Source of the DNA: Halichondria panicea
Lineage: Eukaryota > Porifera > Demospongiae > Suberitida > Halichondriidae
DNA: 64,000 nt
Assembly: GCF_963675165.1 (NCBI RefSeq)
Contig: NC_087390.1
Coordinates: 3,734,001 to 3,798,000 of the forward strand
Direction: 5' to 3'
In this document: one piece after another, positions 46,301-56,479 of the stretch
How positions within the stretch are numbered: the stretch's first letter is position 1
Layout: each line of letters starts with the position of its first letter
Position numbers and translations under genes: made by a program
The notes under the pieces: model-generated
Databases searched by the model: none
Told to the model about the DNA's origin: nothing
Seen by the model: the letters and a program-made list of their open reading frames with translations, nothing else

Positions 46301-47804
46301 TAGGAGAGAGGGATTGGAAACCGAAGTGGGCCTCGGAAAACATCCGCGCCTCGCTTTCTTGTCTTCTTTTCTTGCCTAGGAAAACTCATTGCATAAGGGG
46401 TGAAAGAAGAGGGAAAGAGACACAATCAACAGTGCATTGGTATGGTAATAGTAAGGAGAATGTGCAGAGCTAGTGGTATTGGATACTTGTTTCACAGTAG
46501 ATATAAACTCATCAGAGGATGCTTAGTTCCCTGAAATTGTGAATGTATTTGTGACTGTCAGAGGCTTCTCTTTTGCTGCCAACTTAATTAATGAAAAAGA
46601 AAACCATCAAGAAGTCCACTAGTTTGAGGCAATAACCATGATCATTCACACGACAAGATACATAATACACCATGTAACTTTCTTAATAATTGTTTTCACT
46701 TTTGATGAATCAATTGTACGAAGTTTCTATATATACTAGGCTGGTGAGCGTACATTTAAATTTCCAATTCATTAAGTATAATTACATACACTTAGAGACA
46801 GCAAAACACTCCACAGCACTGCCAGTTGCTTTCTAAGTGTAAAACGAGTGGGATCAAACCGAACAACATTAACAAAAACTTACACGATAAAAATGATTAT
46901 TACAGCTATAATTATGATTAGTTTAGCACTCTAATCAGACAGTCTTAGATGGAGAGAAGCTGGTGAGGTATACAAGGGTGTATATATAGCCGGAACAGCC
47001 GATAACATTTACGAGGGGCGGTGACGTGTAGGGGTGTAGAGAGGAGGGGTATTCTTCTGTCTTCTTTTCTTCAGCGTACTCAGTAAGTTTTGGCTTGCGA
47101 GTTATTGCTATATAAAATATAGATGAAACAGCATTTGTAGTAGTTAGGCCTACAGGCCCTTCACCACAATCTACTACCGGGCCAATAACAATTATGAGGT
47201 AAAAAAGGTGACTACACATTCATGCACACAAAAGCTATACATCCACCTGATCCAAAACTAATGCTCTTGGGGTGATCACCAATCATAAGGGAATGTATGC
47301 CTAAAATTAAATTTTCTGTAACACTTAGCGTATTCCCAAAAAAGGGATCTTTAGTGGTGCTCTTTAATTCAACTTTTTTCTAGCACTAAATTCTACCAGC
47401 TGATGTATGACTAATTTTCTTTGGCTTGGGGTGATACCATATGATTTACCAACAAGCATATTGAAGTATACGACCTAAACATTAATCATTTCAGAGAAAA
47501 AGGGATAAATGTGTACAATACAAGATTAAACTTATCTAAATTCAATGAAGAAGATAGTTGCAACGGTAAATAGAGCTTGAATAATGGTTATTCACTATCT
47601 ATATAAAGCACAGTTGCACTGGATACTGGAAAACTTTACAGAATACTAGTGACAACTCATAAAATCCTAGATTTGCAATAATCTCAGTTACCCGCGAAGT
47701 TCCTGAGGAATAGATTAGCCCTCATTAAGCGAGGCGCGGATGTTTATCGAGGTCATATGTGAAGTACATTGAAATCTACTTCCGTTTCCAATCCCTCTCT
47801 CCTA
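46301..47804. mobile_element. Family Q element copy 3 (1.5 kb) at the CDC16 start
   Basis: Perfect 21-bp inverted ends at 46301-46321 and 47784-47804 (TAGGAGAGAGGGATTGGAAA plus C). A second inverted pair lies just inside (ACATCCGCGCCTCGCTT and AAGCGAGGCGCGGATGT). The left end is 80 bp upstream of the CDC16 ATG, so the element occupies the expected promoter or 5'-UTR. The interior has no confident gene; an open frame on the minus strand at 46935-47219 is not recognised. Confidence 0.65.
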
Positions 47805-48104
47805 CATCTATGAAATAATACTTATTCGTGACACTTTTACAAAGCCAGAGGTCAAAGGTCGTTTCTGTTGAAGTTCATAGATAGTAGAGGGATAGTTGGG
47901 CGTGGCCCCACCCTGGACGCGAAACGTAGGGTTGGGCCCACTGCAATGTCAGGTTTGTTCTAGCCTCGAACCAGGTTTGTTCCTGCTGCAAAATTTGCAG
48001 CCCAATCAGATTGCAGAGTTCAAGTGTGAAGGCGTGGCTCATTAATGAACGAGTCAGTAACTATATACCGTAAACGTTGAAATTTTCGACGCATCAAAAT
48101 TTCG

Positions 48105-50028
48105 CACTTTCTGCACTAGGCCCACAATTCTTAAACTCTTTGCCCCCCCCTTCTCCACCGCTCTAATTAACATCTACAGAGAAAGCACAGATCTCTTTTT
48201 AGGAGCCAACACCCTGCTGTCCCAAGAGGGCACCACACAAGGAGATCCTTTAGCAATGCCCTTTTATGCTCTAGCAACAAAACCCCTGATCGACAGATTG
48301 TCCACAGACACACCCGACCTAAAACAGATCTGGTATGCTGATGATGCCACTGCTGCAGGCAAAATTTCAGACCTGAAGAAATGGTGGGACAACTTGACAA
48401 AACTTGGTCCATCTTTTGGTTACTTTGTTAACCCCAAGAAAACGTGGCTAGTCACTAAAGATGGCTCCCTCTCCACAGCCTCTCAGATATTTGGGGATTC
48501 TGAGGTCAACATCACCACGGAAGGAAGACCAGTGCTTGGTTCCCCAATTGGCAAACAGGAGTTCATATCTGATTTTGTAACAGGAAAAGTAACACACTGG
48601 ATAGCGGAAATTGAAAAACTGTCAGAAATAGCAGACAGCCAACCGCACGCAGCCTATGGTGCTATCACTCATGGCCTTGCAAGTAAATGGGCCTACCTCT
48701 CAAGAACTACCCCAGATATTGACCAACTACTGCTTCCCCTTGAGAACTCCATTCGAACCACCTTGCTCCCAAAACTTACAGGCAGAGACGCACCCAATGA
48801 TCTCGAGAGGAGTCTATTTGCCCTCACCGCTCGCCTAGGAGGTTTAAATATAGGAAACCCGGCGTCGTTGGCAGTCGAACAATACACATCATCACAACAG
48901 GTGACAAAACCTCTCGTTGACTTAATAGCTTCGCAAAACAAAAATTACCCCTATGAAGTCCTCGTACACCAAATCAACACGAAGAACAAAATAAAAGAAA
49001 CAAGAAGTACAGGACTGCAGGTGGCTAATGAGATACAAGAGTCTCTCACACCACCAATGCAATTAGCAACAGACCTTGCAAGAGAAAAAGGTGCCTCCAG
49101 CTGGCTCACTGCTTTACCGCTAGAAGAGCACGGATTCGCACTCCACAAAACAGCATTCCGTGATGCCATTGCCCTTCGGTATGGCTGGCCCCCATCGCAG
49201 ATCCCCACAAACTGTGTGTGTGGCCATTCTTTTTCAGTGCAACATGCCCTCTCGTGCCCTAGAGGAGGATTCCCCTCAATTAGACACAACGAGCTGAGAG
49301 ACATCACAGCATCGCTTTTAAAAGAAACTTGCCATGGAGTGGCCACTGAACCGTCTCTACAACCCATCACAAGCGAAACATTCAACAGAACCACCGCAAA
49401 TCAACAGAACGGTGCCCGTCTTGATGTAGTGGCTAATGGTTTTTGGGGAAGTTCTTTCGAGAGAGCGTTCTTTGACGTTAGGGTTTTTAACCCATTTGCT
49501 CCCTCGAACAGACACTCCTCTCTAACCGCATCTTATCGCCACCATGAGAACCTGAAAAAGAGGCACCTGAAAAAGAGGCACTATGAACAACGTATAAGAG
49601 AAGTGGAGCACTCCTCTTTTACCCCCCTGGTCTTCGCTACCACAGGTGGCCTTGGCCCAGCAGCTGGAGCCTTCTACAAACGCCTGGCTAGCATGCTCTC
49701 AGACAAATGGAAGCAACCATACAGCACCACCATTGGCTGGCTAAGATGTAGAATATCTTTCTCTCTACTCAGATCCTCCATCATGTGTCTGAGAGGCGCC
49801 AGATCTTCGAAGTCATCCTTCAACGGCCATCTAGCTGCTTCCGTGGACCTCACCATTGCGGACTCCAACCTCTCTGTCTAAACTCTGAATAATAATATTA
49901 TAGCTTCACATTACCCTGCCATATCTATATATCAGCCTCAGTCACTCATTCATTACATGTTTATTAACATTTCCAAAAAAAAAAATTTCAATGCTGGAAA
50001 AAAACAAACAAAAAAAAAAACAATTCTT
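48105..50028 (+). mobile_element. 5'-truncated retroelement copy b with A-rich tail and target duplication
   Basis: Begins inside the reverse-transcriptase domain (TRPTILKLFAPPFSTALINI) and ends 3' of the stop with A-rich sequence at 49976-50020. The 8-bp sequence AAATTTCG at 48097-48104 recurs at 50029-50036 right after the A-rich tail. Truncation at the 5' end, an A-rich 3' end and a short duplication are the signature of target-primed reverse transcription (established for non-LTR elements). It is the least decayed of the three copies. Confidence 0.82.
48109..49881 (+). CDS. Retroelement polyprotein, C-terminal half (RT palm to endonuclease-like end)
   Basis: An open frame of about 590 codons, of which 541 follow the first ATG at 48256. 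The natural start lies in the missing 5' part, so that ATG is not a true start. In order: RT motif B LSQEGTTQGDPLAMPFYA, the catalytic WYADDATAAGKI, a thumb-like region (GRPVLGSPIG, TTPDIDQLLLPL, LTARLGGLNI), then a putative zinc knuckle in NCVCGHSFSVQHALSC (C-x-C..H-x4-C) followed by RGGFPSIRHNELRD. Next comes GARLDVVANGFWGSSFERAF and FFDVRVFNPFAPSNRHSS, whose spaced Asp residues and basic context resemble the restriction-like endonuclease at the C-terminus of R2/CRE-type elements. The end is TIGWLRCRISFSLLRSSIMC. The RT assignment is firm; the endonuclease assignment is inference. It could be read through from neighbouring promoters but lacks half of the RT. Confidence 0.82.
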   Translation, partial: FCTRPTILKLFAPPFSTALINIYRESTDLFLGANTLLSQEGTTQGDPLAMPFYALATKPLIDRLSTDTPDLKQIWYADDATAAGKISDLKKWWDNLTKLGPSFGYFVNPKKTWLVTKDGSLSTASQIFGDSEVNITTEGRPVLGSPIGKQEFISDFVTGKVTHWIAEIEKLSEIADSQPHAAYGAITHGLASKWAYLSRTTPDIDQLLLPLENSIRTTLLPKLTGRDAPNDLERSLFALTARLGGLNIGNPASLAVEQYTSSQQVTKPLVDLIASQNKNYPYEVLVHQINTKNKIKETRSTGLQVANEIQESLTPPMQLATDLAREKGASSWLTALPLEEHGFALHKTAFRDAIALRYGWPPSQIPTNCVCGHSFSVQHALSCPRGGFPSIRHNELRDITASLLKETCHGVATEPSLQPITSETFNRTTANQQNGARLDVVANGFWGSSFERAFFDVRVFNPFAPSNRHSSLTASYRHHENLKKRHLKKRHYEQRIREVEHSSFTPLVFATTGGLGPAAGAFYKRLASMLSDKWKQPYSTTIGWLRCRISFSLLRSSIMCLRGARSSKSSFNGHLAASVDLTIADSNLSV

Positions 50029-50203
50029 AAATTTCGTGCGCATAAATTTTCGTCCGTTATTATTAACGTAGGTGTGGCTACCACGTACACGTACACCCAC
50101 GTATATATTTAATTTCGTGTGTTGAGTCCAAGGACGAAAAAAACGAAATTAAACACCCGTCGAAAATTTCAACGTTTACGGTAGTCATTCTCTTTAGTTA
50201 AAT

Positions 50204-51379
50204 CATAGATTAAGGAGGGAGAGGGATTGGAAACGCAATAGAACCGGATGAAACCATCCGTGTTACGGTTGACGTCATGTATATGATCAGGCCTCGAAAC
50301 CAGGCCACCAGGCTTGAATGTAGGCTATACCAAAGGTGGCTGGCTATGAGTAGCAAAAAGACAGAAGACAGGGCTGATGAGCAGCAAATGTGATCGTTCC
50401 TGCATACATGCTGTAGGGGAGAGCTTGTAGCATCAGCCAGATTGAGCAAAACTCTCCTCTGGATCTCACCTAAGACACTATAGGCTCTATAAAGACATTA
50501 TTATGCCTGTTGGCCATTTGGAAATATCAACTGTCTATTGGCCATTATTATTGTGATATTTATGACATTTTTGTGAAATATAAACTGAAATGAAGCTTGT
50601 ATGGAAAAGTTACAAAAATAAAAAAAAATACGAAAAAACTTTCTTGTTCTTTTATGACTTTTTAACTTATATAGGGATCCCATAATCTTTCTGAAGTTAT
50701 TTCTTTCTTGTATTTGCCTGATGATGTTGGAATTTGGGTCTTCAAGGCATATCTGCATACACAAACGGTCGACATGTTCAACGTTTACCTACTAAATTGA
50801 GCAAGGTGTAACTCTCACAAGAATGCATTCAGGTCATAGAAATAAGCCATTACGATGAACCTATTCCTATGCTTGGCCTATAACTAAAAATTGTGAAATT
50901 ATAACCTCTTCACCTCTGCATAGAGGTACAAATAAACACAAATTAATTAGCGTAGTTGATACTTGAAATCAGCAACACATGTTTTTCAATCAACACCATT
51001 GTGGCTCATTACAATCACTAATGGAATACTTTGAAACACTATATACTTTTTCTAGGTTAAAGATTATTTAAACTCTGGCTCTAGGGAGAAAAAGCATATA
51101 AAAACTCACAAAAGTGTTGTAGGGTCGTCTTGAAACTCAAACTTGGACAAATTCACAACTAATGTGGTTCCAAATGATGAACACCAGAGATTTATAGGCT
51201 GGGTTGTACTCAGCCTAACTTTAGAAGCTGGAGAAGAGGAGTTTTAGCATGGTTTTAGTTGCTGCTGGAGGTTAACGCCCACTGCCTATTGCACTCTGAA
51301 CCGTAACACGGATGGTTTCAAGAGGCAATGTTGGAGTCATTGTCGCACGTGATCCCGTTTCCAATCTACTCAATCTATG
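50204..51379. mobile_element. Family Q element copy 4 (1.18 kb), nested in element R
   Basis: The ends CATAGATTAAGGAGGGAGAG and its reverse (CCAATCTACTCAATCTATG) continue into ATTGGAAACG on both sides. An inner inverted pair is GAAACCATCCGTGTTACGG and CCGTAACACGGATGGTTTC. The 7-bp direct repeat GTTAAAT flanks it (50197-50203 and 51380-51386), a clear target duplication. The interior has no recognised gene. Confidence 0.7.
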
Positions 51380-51613
51380 GTTAAATCAAAATGCAACAAT
51401 AGCAGACAAGCCAGCTTGATCCAGGAACACAACCAGGTCAGTTAGAGCTAGTGGTATGCAAAAAGTGAGTGGTATGCAAAAGTGACTCCTGCGCAGTAGC
51501 ATTCTAACTGAGCTTTGCGGTTACCGCCCACTTGGACACTTGGAATTAATCATTTCATGCTTAGCCACACTCTAAAGCTAAGTACCTGTGGAACAAACCT
51601 GACACTGGTGCCC

Positions 51614-51673
51614 AACCTAGCCTCGATCCCAGGCCGCACTTCCCACTAGGGAAGAGGCCGGTGAAGGAGGCTA
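51614..51673. repeat. Family P module
   Basis: AGCCTCGATCCCAGGCCGCA, CTTCCCACTAGGGAAG, GGCCGGTGAAGGAGGCT. It abuts the inner edge of the right TIR of element R. Confidence 0.5.
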
Positions 51674-51826
51674 TGCCCAACCCTACGTTCGCGTCCAGGG
51701 TGGGGCCACGCCCAACTAAGTAGAGGGAAGGGATTGGAAACAGGGATTTCGGCCCATGCGTGTCGCACCGGAAATAGACAGGAAGTTAATTTAATTGGGG
51801 CCAAAAGAAAGTAGTTATAGCTTTCT

Positions 51827-54658
51827 CAGTGTGGATTATAACGGTCGGCATTCGGCTAATAACCGACCCAAACACCTGAAAAACTGGTCAGCTTAGCTCT
51901 GGGCTGCCACAATGACCTGCCAGAACTCGAGATCTAGTTGCGCATGCGCATTTGCGTGCTGATTCAGCAAGCTAATTAGTTCTCATTGCATGCTGATTCA
52001 TCATAATTAGCCACGTGAAAAAAATAGTTATTGTTTTTGTGAATAGCTAGCTAGCTAATTATGGCATCAAAGCGCTCTAGCTCTAGCAGTGGACACTCTC
52101 AGAATTCTAAGCAGCCTAAAAGACAAGTGTCTGTTGGAACTTTTAAGAAGTGGCAGCTCCAACAAGAGAAAGAGCACAGCACTCTATCGTGGCTGCGTTG
52201 TACAGAGCAAGACAAGTTTGTAGATACTTTGTGGTGTGAAACTTGTAGAACATTCGAAGACAAGATATGTGGGACAAAAAACTTCTCTGCTGTCTGGATT
52301 AAAGGATCAACAAACCAAAAGCTAAGCAATGTCCTTGATCATGCCAAGAGTGATCAACACAAGCGGTCCATGTCTGTTATGCGTATCCAGCATGCAAAAG
52401 CAACAAAGGCACTACTCATCGAGTATGCTCCAATTGCTCGAAGCTTACTGTCTGGGCCAATGGACCAAGCAACGAAAGAGAAAATGGGCAGAAAATTTGA
52501 CATATGTTATATGCTTGCTAAGGAAAACCTAGCTTTCCGTAAATATTCACCCATTCATCAGTTGGAGAGACGTCATGGTGTAGAATTGGGGGAATCGTAT
52601 ATGACCAAGGACTCAGCTCGATCGTTTACTAAGTACATAGCAATGACCCAGCGCAATGAATTTGTAAACACTATCCAGTCGAATCTCCACTTCTTTAGTT
52701 TTCTTATGGATGGCACTACTGATGCTGGCAATGTAGAAGATGAACTAATTGGTATAATGGGCTTTTGTAAAAATAAAGCTGAAGTAGGGTCATTTGTTAG
52801 ATTCTTCAGTATCCAGGTCCCTACAAAAGTCAATGCAGATGGGCTAATTGTGTGTGTTAAGCAAGCTCTAGAACCGTTTGGAATTGATAGTGTGCTCGAG
52901 AAGGCTGACGTGTTGGCGAGCAGGCCAATACTAATTGGTAGTTGCACTGATGGAGCATCAGTAAATATTGGTCAACGCAACGGTATGCGAGGAAAAATGC
53001 AACGAGCACTCCCGTGGATTTTTTGGGGGTGGTGTTATGCTCACAGGCTGGAGCTGGCTTGTAAAGACTCGTTCACCAGCGGTCTATTTCAGGGTATTAG
53101 TGACATGCTACTCCGTCTATACTACCTATACTCCAAGTCTCCAAAGAAACTGAGAGAGCTGGCAGAAGTAGTCAGTGACCTGAGAGGAGTGTTTGAATTC
53201 CCAAAGAGTGGTGATACCCCAATTCGCTCTGAGGGTAGTCGATGGATTTCGCACAACGCCAGGCATTGCAGAGGATTGTTGATCGCTATGGTGCGTACAT
53301 GGCTCACCTTGAATCTCTAGCAGAAGATCGCTCAGTTTCAAGTTCCGACAGAGCTCGTTTAAAAGGATATCTGTTGAAGTGGCAGCAAGGCAAGATACTT
53401 ATTGGATGCTCTATGTATGTGGATGCTTTAAAAGTGCCGTCTATGCTCAGTAAGGTGCTGCAAGAAGAGAAACTGGACATTGTTTCTAGTTTACAGAGCA
53501 TTCTAAAATCTAAGAAGTCCCTACAGAGCTTAACCGACACTGATCCCCTACAATGGCCGACTGTGAAGCTTATTTGCAATAGACTAACAGCTGGGAATGA
53601 GTATCAAGGAGCTACTCTAAAGAACTACAACCAAGCTATGTTGACATCATGCAGAGACCAAGCCTTGGCAGATGTTCAAAGACTTGATTCTAGCATGCGA
53701 GAGAGACTTGAGTGGTCAGATGTCAACTTACTTCGAGCAATACTGACATTTCTTGATACCCAAACTTGGCGCGCCCCAGTGGCAGAGGTGGAGGACAAAG
53801 CACTCACAGAAGTTCAGAATGCTGTTGATGTAATAGCAACCACATTCAGAGAACCCCTGGAGGCTGTAGGTGTTCGAATTCTGGAACTTCAAGACGAAAT
53901 AACTGAAGTATTAGAGTATTCTCGACAATATTTGTCAATAGAAACAGACGGTTACAAGAGTGTATGGTACAAGCTCCATGTTTGCCCAGATGCTGTCAGA
54001 TGGGAAAATGTCATTTTGTTGTGTGAGCTATGTTTTAGCCTCCCTTTTTCTAATGGGTGCATAGAGAGAATGTTCTCGGCTTTGAAACTGGTAAAAACAG
54101 ATCGTAGAACACAACTTAGTCATCAAATGCTAACTGACATTCTAGAAATTCGACTAGAGGGACCTCCACTTGAAGATTTTTCACCTAACAAAGCTGTGGA
54201 AACTTGGTGGAATGACTCTACACGAAGACCTAATCAGAGTACTCGCAACCGGTATGCTCCTCGTAGCGGTGAGGGCTCAACAAGTACATCAATAACAATT
54301 CCTGACGAAGCTGAGTCCGACTCTACCTTGTCACTGGATGAATGGGATTCCTGGTTCGATAACTAATAAATTTTCACCTTTGACCTTATACTGATACATT
54401 AATTATGTGTATAATTATTAATTATCTCGATCCTACATAATAACTATGTGAACGTGTAATATAATTATCATTCATGACAAGAAAATTATACGACTATTAA
54501 TCCATGAAATGTCTCGAGGCATCTAAAATACAAAAACATTCTGGGGGGGGGGGGGGGGGCCGCGACATTCATGGCAGAACAGGAATCTATTTGACTGATC
54601 ATTTGGTAAATGGTCTGACATAAGTCAGTTCACTTCACATTTCTTATAATCCACACTG
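51827..54658 (+). mobile_element. hAT-family DNA transposon, nearly complete
   Basis: The 15-bp inverted ends CAGTGTGGATTATAA (51827-51841) and its reverse (54644-54658) bound 2,832 bp that contain one transposase gene. The sequences next to the ends (CTTTCTC before, TTTCTCT after) share TTTCTC, a poor match to the 8-bp duplication expected of hAT. The 5' 230 bp recur as a relic at 17997. Subterminal inverted pieces include GGTCGG..ACCGACC. Confidence 0.82.
52061..54366 (+). pseudogene. hAT transposase gene with one frameshift (ZNF862-like type)
   Basis: hAT transposases cut and paste the element. The first open part (52061 to about 53255, 419 codons to its stop at 53320) has a basic Ser-rich start (MASKRSSSSSGHSQNSKQPK), a zinc-finger region (CETCRTFEDKIC..HAKSDQHKRSM), FFSFLMDGTTDAGNVEDELI with the catalytic Asp context, and IGSCTDGASVNIGQRNGM and WCYAHRLELACKD. 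The second part (53242-54366, 374 codons) carries RWENVILLCELCFSLPFSNG and ERMFSALKLVKTDRRTQLSH, the C-terminal dimerisation region, then an acidic tail ending EWDSWFDN. The two frames overlap around 53242-53265, where RQALQRIVDRYGAY continues in the other frame; a single-base loss there explains the break. Everything else is open, so inactivation is recent or a sequencing error. The domestication-like family ZNF862 shares this layout. Confidence 0.85.
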
Positions 54659-55871
54659 TTTCTCTGGCTGGGATAGTAGCTACATACATAGATACATACA
54701 TAGATAGATCTAGTTTCTTTGTTTGCTATACATCAGAATGAGACTTTTTTCCGTTGCATTGAAGAATTACACGTCCTCAACAAACCTTCAAAGAACAAGG
54801 CATGCACTCACAAAAAAACTAGAGTCTAGTCTAGTACTAGGCACAGTTCGTATAGATGCATACTTTATTCTGATTCACACAATCACAAAGGATGCATGGA
54901 GAAATAATTATGTTTTCAAACACAGAACATAAGTCTGACGATGTTTAGGTAGTGGTGTTATTTCCATCATCAGGTTACTACACAGCTTTTGCAAAAGAAT
55001 TGACCAATCATAATGAATAACAGTGGGGTTATCATGTGTCCCTTCCCTCTGTCATTGGCTTTTCCAAAGGATAGTTTGAATTAGCATAATTATTTCAAAA
55101 ACTATACAGGTTAGCAAGGAAAAACTTTTCTCAAGGCACATCGGGATCATTGGGCAATATGTAGACCTAAACAATAGTGATGTACAATCTATTGATGTAC
55201 AATCTATTGTTAACCAGCGACTCCCCCTGCAAACAAATGTACTTTTGAATTCTTCTTTTCGCACTTTTATGTTAATATCCAACAATAAACAGCTATGCCG
55301 AAGGCATATTTTAATGCTCCCTCTACACTCTAATCACTCTCACGCAACCATGACTACTTCTTAGCTCAAGATATCCCCCCACAAAGTTTCATACCTTCAA
55401 TTTCCCAGCTAAATACATGTAAAATAGTGCTACATGGACCTCTGATGGTCATAAATTTACTATGGATAATGTACTGCAGGCTCGCAATCAATCGCAATCA
55501 ACATTTGCGGAATGCAACACGCATGGTGTCAGAATTGTCACCTCCCCTCTACAGAGGGTCGCATCTATGGAATTTTATCACTTATGCTGACACTGCAAAA
55601 AGGATGCAGAATTAGACCCCCCACAAAAACAGCACCCTCGAGAAAAACATACCTGTGCACAAAAACAGACCCTCCTGGTCCAGAAACATACCAGAAAAGA
55701 TCCCTCCAAAACAAGTGGGTTACATCAGTACGCTAATTTATGACCGCATGTGGGTGTTTGACTACACATGTATATAACACTGTCCGCTTGCGAGACTAGG
55801 GGGTGTGTGCACAGGTATTGTTTTTGTGCGCAGGTATGATTTTCTGGACTGATTCTGCAACTTCAGCAAAT
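54659..55871. other. No gene recognised; simple repeats
   Basis: A G-run at 54542-54560 lies just before, inside the hAT 3' end. The region has GATACATACATAGATAGAT simple sequence (54690-54712) and a tandem pair TTGATGTACAATCTA at 55180-55210. Short open frames have no family signature. Confidence 0.35.
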
Positions 55872-56107
55872 GCAGTGCATCCCTGACGGGAGGTCGGGTT
55901 TCAAGCCTATGTCAAGATTTGTCTTGCTGAATTATGTGATAAGCTATGAATAATAATTTTATTCTATGAATATGAAGTGGATGTTAACCAATTTTACCTT
56001 GCTTGAGGTTGCGCAACCGGACGTGACACAGACCACAGTAGAAATGCTGATTGGGCTGCAACAAATCCTGACATAGGTTTGAAACCCTACCTCCCGTCAG
56101 GGACGGT
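55872..56107. repeat. Family G foldback copy 2
   Basis: The ends CCTGACGGGAGGTCGGGTTTC and its reverse (GAAACCCTACCTCCCGTCAG) continue into CAAGCCTATGTCAAGATTTG / AATCCTGACATAGGTTTG. AGTGCAT flanks both sides (55875 region left, 56126 right of GCCCAACT). Internal GAGGTTGCGCAACCGG matches copy 1 at 903. Confidence 0.65.
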
Positions 56108-56139
56108 CGGGCTCCGCCCAACTAGTGCATGTTTAGGGT

Positions 56140-56186
56140 AGAATTTTCTGGTGATGGAAATGTAGTGGAATGGTCAACATATTGAT
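56140..56186. repeat. 28-bp direct duplication (first copy)
   Basis: AATGTAGTGGAATGGTCAAC plus ATATTGAT at about 56159-56186 recurs exactly at about 56521-56548 inside the C-run foldback that follows. The second copy is preceded by GGGGGA instead of GATGGA. Confidence 0.6.
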
Positions 56187-56479
56187 TTTCTGGTAACATT
56201 CCATGCCACTCCCTTTTCTCTGATTGGACGGGGGCGGGATAAAAGAGACTTTGCAGCTATTAAATAGCGAGTGTGCGCTTGCTAATGCCTCGTTTATAGT
56301 AGATTTATTGGACCTCATGAAAGAAGAAAATTGATTCTTCCAGGATCTGTAGTTCAGTGTATATAATATCTAAGAACTTGGGTACATGCATATTGTTATC
56401 TATATTGTTATATGTAGGCCCTCAAGACAAAGATGATTCTGATTCTGGATATGGATCTTGGATATTATGCACCTATCAA

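Larger units (their letters stand above)
48066..50183. mobile_element. Family X MITE split by a retroelement
   Basis: Perfect 26-bp inverted ends at 48066-48091 and 50158-50183 (TACCGTAAACGTTGAAATTT plus six more). Only about 40 bp of its left and 150 bp of its right sequence belong to the MITE; the rest is the inserted retroelement. The original element would have been about 190 bp. Terminal TACCGTA is shared with families A, B and D. Possible TA target duplication. Confidence 0.75.
47893..51718. mobile_element. Element R, 3.8 kb, 45-bp TIRs and 10-bp target duplication
   Basis: The inverted ends 47893-47938 and 51674-51718 match over about 45 bp except for one indel. They begin TAGTTGGGCGTGGCCCCACC. 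The direct repeat AGTAGAGGGA flanks it at 47883-47892 and 51719-51728. Removing the element joins CATAGAT-AGTAGAGGGA to AGGGATTGGAAAC, which recreates an intact family Q terminus, so insertion into a Q element is directly visible. A 9-11 bp duplication with long TIRs suggests a Mutator-like class (inference). No transposase of its own was found; its bulk comes from the nested insertions listed below. Confidence 0.75.

Noticed and set aside
46935..47219. 94-codon minus-strand open frame as a membrane-protein exon
   Set aside because: It lies inside family Q copy 3, has no recognised family, and its hydrophobic stretches are no more than expected from AT-rich sequence.
48951..49394. 147-codon minus-strand open frame
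   Set aside because: Antisense shadow of the intact retroelement frame 48109-49881.
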